Part shown: positions 59,257 to 64,000 of the stretch, piece after piece
How the letters are laid out: every line of letters starts with the position of its first letter
Position numbering within the stretch: the stretch's first letter is position 1
From: Spirodela intermedia
Lineage: Eukaryota > Streptophyta > Magnoliopsida > Alismatales > Araceae
NCBI GenBank assembly: GCA_902729315.2
Contig: LR746269.1
Location: 3,792,001 to 3,856,000 of the forward strand
Direction of reading: 5' to 3'
DNA length: 64,000 nt
Program-made: the position numbers and the translations under genes
The notes under the pieces: model-generated
Told to the model about the DNA's origin: nothing
What the model saw: only the letters and a program-made list of their open reading frames with translations
The model's database searches: none

Positions 59257-61046
59257 TAATGTGACTTAGTCGTTGTACAATAAATCAAAAAAATTTAAAA
59301 TTTATAAAATTAGAAAATACTAATTTTCAAATAGTTAGAAGTATTTCTGAACAAATATATCAATTATAATTTAATAAAATTTTAAAAATAATAGAAAATT
59401 TCTAAGTCGATCACAAGGATGTAATAAATATTGAGTAATATTTAAAATTTTTATCAAAGAATATAATTTTTTAATAAATTTTAAACTAAAATAAAAATAA
59501 AAGATATTTAAAATTTATGAAAAAAGGAAATAAGGGTGTAGATGTTAATGCTTGACAAAATACGAATTGGGCAAAAATAAAGTTCTACTCAAAATTCTTA
59601 CATAAGTGATTAGAAATAATTTAATTGATCAAATTAAGATCTATAAAAGACAGAAAAATCGTAATTGAATGAAGAGTAATTTGAAAAAAATTAATCACAC
59701 AAATTAAGATCTATAAAAGTTAGAAGAATCATAATTGAATGAAGAATAGTTTGAAAAATTTTAATCACACAAATTATTTCTAAATAAAGTGAAAATTAAG
59801 TTGAAAGTAGAAATAGTAGAGTTCCGGCCTTGTGACAATGATTGTTGAAATTTTGTATGTTTAGGCAAATCATCAAATAATGTTCACAGCCTCAAAGACT
59901 CTCCTTAGACAAAGATGACGTGGACAATCTCTAGATCTTCTTGCGAAGTCTAGAGATTAATGAATTGAGTTGTTGAATCATCTTTAACAACTGTCACTTG
60001 GTAGAGTGAAAAAGTGACTGTAACTCTAGTAGCTATCACCTGACAAAGAAGAGATAGATGGAGGTGAGGTGTATGTTAGGGAGCTTCATCTTCAAGTACA
60101 TACAGTAAGAGGAGGCTCTTCATCGAATCTAGTATGCTCTCAAGAGGTGGCAGCTCATCTCCCAGTGGATCATCTTCTTCCCGACGACGGCTTATTCGTC
60201 AATCAATCGGAGATTATTTACTTCATAGATTCATGATCTTTTTATCGTGAATCGTTTAGTAATTCTAGTAACAATGTTCCATAAATCATGTTGATGAGAA
60301 CTTTGTCGATGATTGAATGATTCTAGCGACTTAATCATTCATTAGTGATTCACAGAAAAATTGTGATTTAATTAGAGAAAAATATGAGTTTTGACTTTAA
60401 TAGGATTCAAACCCTCGCCAATTATCTACTTGCATGAGAGAGAGGGAAATAAGTTCTCGAATACTCTTATACAACTATATCATCGTGGTATCTTGTTTTA
60501 TAAATAAGGGATATTTTTTATATTAAAATAATAGAAAACATTCCGAGGAAGATGTGACATGGGTTAGTCTCACATTAGTTATATACTGAATTTTGGGAAA
60601 AATATATAGTAGTATAAAATTTGGGAATTAATGAGTTCCTTTCTTTTGTGTGTATGACCACTCTTTGGCTCATGTGCGACTAGCCACTAATGACGTAGAA
60701 GGAGAGTGATGTACACGTGCCCTCAATCAGTCACCCTTAGCCGCTCGAGCCCTTACTTGCAGCTCTGCCTGACTCCGCTTCTAACCCGCTTGCAGGCTTG
60801 GCTGACTGGCAGGTCTCCCTCTTTTCTATTTTTTATTTTCTTTTCTTTTTCTTTATTTATCTCAAAAATAAGATTATAGAAATTATAGAAATTTGTATAA
60901 AATTACATAATTAGCTAAAAAAATCACATTAACTAACTAAAAATTACTTTTCATAATTTAACATAAATATAAGCCTATTTATCATGAGTTAAGACTAAAA
61001 CTATATTATTTATTCATTATTAATTCATGATAATGAAAACTTATCA
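59257..61046 (-). mobile_element. Reversed solo LTR E of the TGATAAGTC family
   Basis: Opens TAATGTGACTTAGTCG and closes ATGATAATGAAAACTTATCA, the reverse complement of a whole LTR. Length is 1,790 bp, lengthened by an internal 70-bp duplication. Flanks are ATCAC (59252-59256) and GCCAC (61047-61051), matching at three of five bases. No internal region adjoins it. Confidence 0.85.
59631..59770. repeat. Head-to-tail 70-bp duplication inside LTR E
   Basis: Units 59631-59700 and 59701-59770 both start AAATTAAGATCTATAAAAG and end TTAATCACAC. They differ at several bases, so the duplication is old. Other LTRs of the family have one unit. Confidence 0.88.
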
Positions 61047-61395
61047 GCCACCATCAACATTCTTGTGGTTCCCTATTGAGGCCCACTTCATATTCAATCA
61101 ATTGAAACCTAATTTCTCCCAATGAGTATGAGGTTTAAATTAGATCAAATGAATCTTATCTTATTCTAATAAAATAGTGTGAAACTATTTTTGTTAATAT
61201 CTTAATACCATCATTCTAATTTTGAATATTAATATGTCTCTTGCTTCAATTTTGAATATCTTAAAACTCAAAGATAGTTCCTTCTACTTAATCACCTCTA
61301 AGGTAGGCTGTTGTTATGTGGTTCCTCTTCTTGGCATCTCCTTTGAGGGATGAGAGGGACTCCACCTCTCCTCTCGTGCCTTCCAAGAGATCATT

Positions 61396-62410
61396 TGATG
61401 GACTATTGTCAACAAACAACCACTCGACAGAAAAAAGACAAAAATAGATAACATGTAAAATGATCAAAGGGGGAACCTCAAACATTAGTGGGCTCAATAG
61501 AGAGGGATCCCGGTGCTCTTAATAAGCAAAGCTCAAATCATAATGGTCATGACCAAGTGAGCAGGTAATCATGGGCTGGATGGGTGGACCCATATTGACT
61601 ATAATGGCCATAATGACTACCATCATCGTGTGATGAAGGTTCAAGAAGGTTGAGGCATCTCAATAAAGGCAGATTTACTATACCTAAAAAAGGGGAGGGG
61701 GAGGGGCAAGAGATATGACATCTATGGCCTAGAGGCCTCTCTTATACCTACTTCGATTTACCACTTTTAGTTTTTCATTCTTGTAGTTCTTTGTTTTGTG
61801 AAGATCTCTCAAATAGGAGAACTTGTTTGCAAGTTCTATATCTACTTTATCTTCTTAGAGAAATAAGAAGTTGATCAATTCTAAGGCATTGTTTATGAAG
61901 ATTGCAAGTCCAATGAGAAGAGAGCTCCATCAAGTTTGGTATCAAGTTTGGTAACACTAGAGATAGAGGCCACTTGGGAGTTCAACTAGAGCATACAGCA
62001 CAATTCCTTGAAATTAACCTTGAGGATAAGATATCTTTTTTTGAGAGAAATATTGATAGACTATTGTCAATAAACAACCACCTAACGGGGAAAAAATAAA
62101 AACAAAGGACAAGTAAAATGGTTGAGGAGAGAACCTCATATAATAATGGGCCCAATAGAGAGGGATCCGTATACTCTTAATAAGTAAGGCCCAATTCATA
62201 ATAGTTGTGACCAAGTAGGCTGCATAATCGCGGACTGGATGGGTGGACTCATAATGATTATAATAGTCATAACAACCATAATGACCATAACAACCACCAT
62301 CGTCAAGTGTCAACAGTTCGAAAAGGAAGAGGCATCTCAATAAATATAGATATATTATAATTGAAGAAAAGGGGAGTGAGATATAATATAAGTGGCCTAG
62401 AGGCCTCTCT
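61396..62410. mobile_element. TRIM-like direct repeat pair
   Basis: Two direct repeats, 61396-61742 and 62054-62410, share TGATGGACTATTGTCAA/TGATAGACTATTGTCAA at the start and GGCCTAGAGGCCTCTCTT at the end, with CTGGATGGGTGGAC and AGAGAGGGATCC between. The 311-bp spacer holds TTTGGTATCAAG near 61940, similar to the Met-tRNA primer site TGGTATCAGAGC. This suggests a tiny terminal-repeat element (TRIM) with no coding capacity, whose second repeat may be cut by repeat F copy 2. A simple tandem duplication is the alternative. Confidence 0.45.
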
Positions 62411-64000
62411 TGATAATGTGTACTTATCATTGTGTTTAGATACTCATTATCTAATAATATTTATAACTAAGACTTAATAAGTTATTAGTATTGATATGTC
62501 TCAAGTTGAACACAAAAAGATTGATTAATTCATCGTGAAAAATTAATCTAATTTATATATAGAGTGATCTTAATATTTATCACTATTTAATAAAAAGAAT
62601 AAAATAAAAGAGTGAGGTGAGAAGAATAAAGAAAGTGGAGAAGGGAATGAGAGAAAGAGAGAGAGAAGATAGAGCTCTTATGAAAGAGAGAAGGAGAGAA
62701 GAGGAGAGAAAGATGGAGATCAAGATTGAGAGAGAGAGAGATTTAGCTAGAGGGAGATACCTCACAAGAGAGATAAAGAGATCAATCAAAAGAGGGGGAG
62801 AGAGAGAGAGAGAGAGAAATAACATGATAATAAAGAGAGAGAAAAACGGTCAGCTCATTTTTACGATGATCATGATTCTTGGACGAATGTGCATTCAAGA
62901 ATTCACACACATGACATGAGATTAAGTGTGAATGTCTCCACCTTTTTTTAACACTTCAACACTCATTAATCAACCTTTAATTTTCCAAATTTTACATTCA
63001 AAAATAAAAAAATACTTATTATTTTTGAAACACCAAGAATATGAATTTTTCATGTTCCAACTATGAAAATGAATAGAAAATAAGTTAGATATGGTCTTAG
63101 CTTGATCTCAGATAAATTCTAGAAGATTCAAAAAAGGAACGAAGATCATTCATCAGATTTAAATCAGTTTTATTAATTTCAATCAAAATATGTATGAAAT
63201 GAAAGTAACTTACTATTAAATATAAATAAATAACCAAAGTATTTAAATAAATACTAAAAATAGGAAATAAATCATTGTTCAAGTTTAGTCTACTTTCTAG
63301 GCAATTAGAAACATCAGTGTGACAGCTTGATTTTGTCTGGACATGCCACACCAAGCTACAAGTCACAGAAGTATCGTCTGAAAGTGTTACACCACTTAGT
63401 GGAGAGATCCATTGAAAAAAGGGGTCAATTATGCTATCACCATCATTTGGGGGAGAAAGGGAGAGCTGACCAATTGGAGGCCTTAAGTACAGTTGGGGAA
63501 TGAAGGAATAAGCTTGTGAATTGTTAGAGACATTAATCACACAAATGAAGAAAAGAACATATCCATAATCACAACTACCATCAAGATTTTAAAGATAATC
63601 GATAATATCTATTTTACTATATAATAATTGAAAATTATTTTTATATCCCTAATGGTGATACATATGAAAACTTAGGTTCTCGATATTGTGGCACTTTGCT
63701 TGCCACTAGATCAGGTGTGCTTGGTCATACCACAAACCACTAGATCAGGTGTGTTGAGTGATGCAGAATTAACCTACCACAAACCACTATCAATCGTGAA
63801 CTTATGTTCTTAGTACCATGCCACTTCACTCACTATCAAATCATCCTTTTTGATCACATGTATGCTAAGCGACATAGGATTTGTAAATCATTGATGGAAT
63901 GCTTCAAGTTACGAGTATTGTGGCACTTTGCCTACTACAAGATCTGCCTTTTCTAGTGACATGGCGGGTTGAGCATCACTGGATCTTTTCATTGCAAATT
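62411..64000 (-). repeat. Long dispersed repeat F, copy 2 (runs off window)
   Basis: Begins TGATAATGTGTACTTATC and parallels copy 1 at 55814 through the GA-rich part (about 62630-62820), CAAGAATTCACACACATGA and the GTGGCACTT phrases. Near 63690-63800 a phrase with ACCACAAACCACTA and AGATCAGGTGTG is locally duplicated. GA-derived open frames on both strands are artefacts. The copy is cut by the window end. Confidence 0.65.

Noticed and set aside
62583-62919. Arg/Glu-rich and Leu/Ser-rich frames
   Set aside because: Artefacts of the GA-rich part of repeat F.
1-64000. CRISPR arrays, bacterial operons, rRNA or tRNA genes
   Set aside because: No regular short repeat-spacer pattern and no rRNA or complete tRNA was seen; the DNA is plainly plant nuclear.

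Overview
This is nuclear DNA from a flowering plant, probably a monocot. The genes have plant-type multi-exon structures with GT-AG introns. The caffeoyl-CoA O-methyltransferase exons are strongly G/C-rich, as is common in commelinid monocots. The right half is a nest of plant LTR retrotransposons. I cannot name the species.

Left half (1-29,400) is gene space. Reading left to right: first exon of an RRM RNA-binding protein (minus, 4086-4430, rest not found in the window); a complete nine-exon cytoplasmic poly(A)-binding protein of 659 residues (minus, 7308-13437); a broken copy of a chloroplast CBSX-type CBS-domain gene, visible only by piecing exons together (minus, 14085-17972); a complete ten-exon phosphatidylinositol synthase of 223 residues with one GC-AG intron (plus, 18561-26655); and a complete three-exon caffeoyl-CoA O-methyltransferase of 253 residues (minus, 27236-28204) with MYB-type AC elements upstream. 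The CBSX relic and the phosphatidylinositol synthase are head to head; the synthase and the methyltransferase are tail to tail. The genes belong to unrelated pathways (RNA metabolism, phospholipid synthesis, lignin precursors), and nothing suggests a cluster.

Right half (29,400-64,000) has no intact host gene that I can recognise. A short-LTR Ty1/Copia element (30051-53006) is split twice. The first split holds a solo LTR (C, 32638-36208), which itself holds a reversed solo LTR of the same family (D, 33761-35626). The second split holds a full LTR element (B, 37442-52546, TSD GTAGG), whose 5' LTR holds a younger full element (A, 38432-45995, TSD CCTAC). A and B share a tRNA-Asp-type primer binding site and an Athila-like gag but have no pol, so they look non-autonomous. 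A and D entered their host LTRs at the same LTR position, in opposite orientations. Beyond the Copia element lie a minus-strand Ty3/Gypsy gag relic, two copies of another long repeat (from 55814 and from 62411), one more reversed solo LTR (E, 59257-61046) and a small TRIM-like direct-repeat pair (61396-62410).

All calls come from reading the sequence and remembered family patterns; no database search was run. Exon junctions of the three complete genes were checked for reading phase and codon counts.
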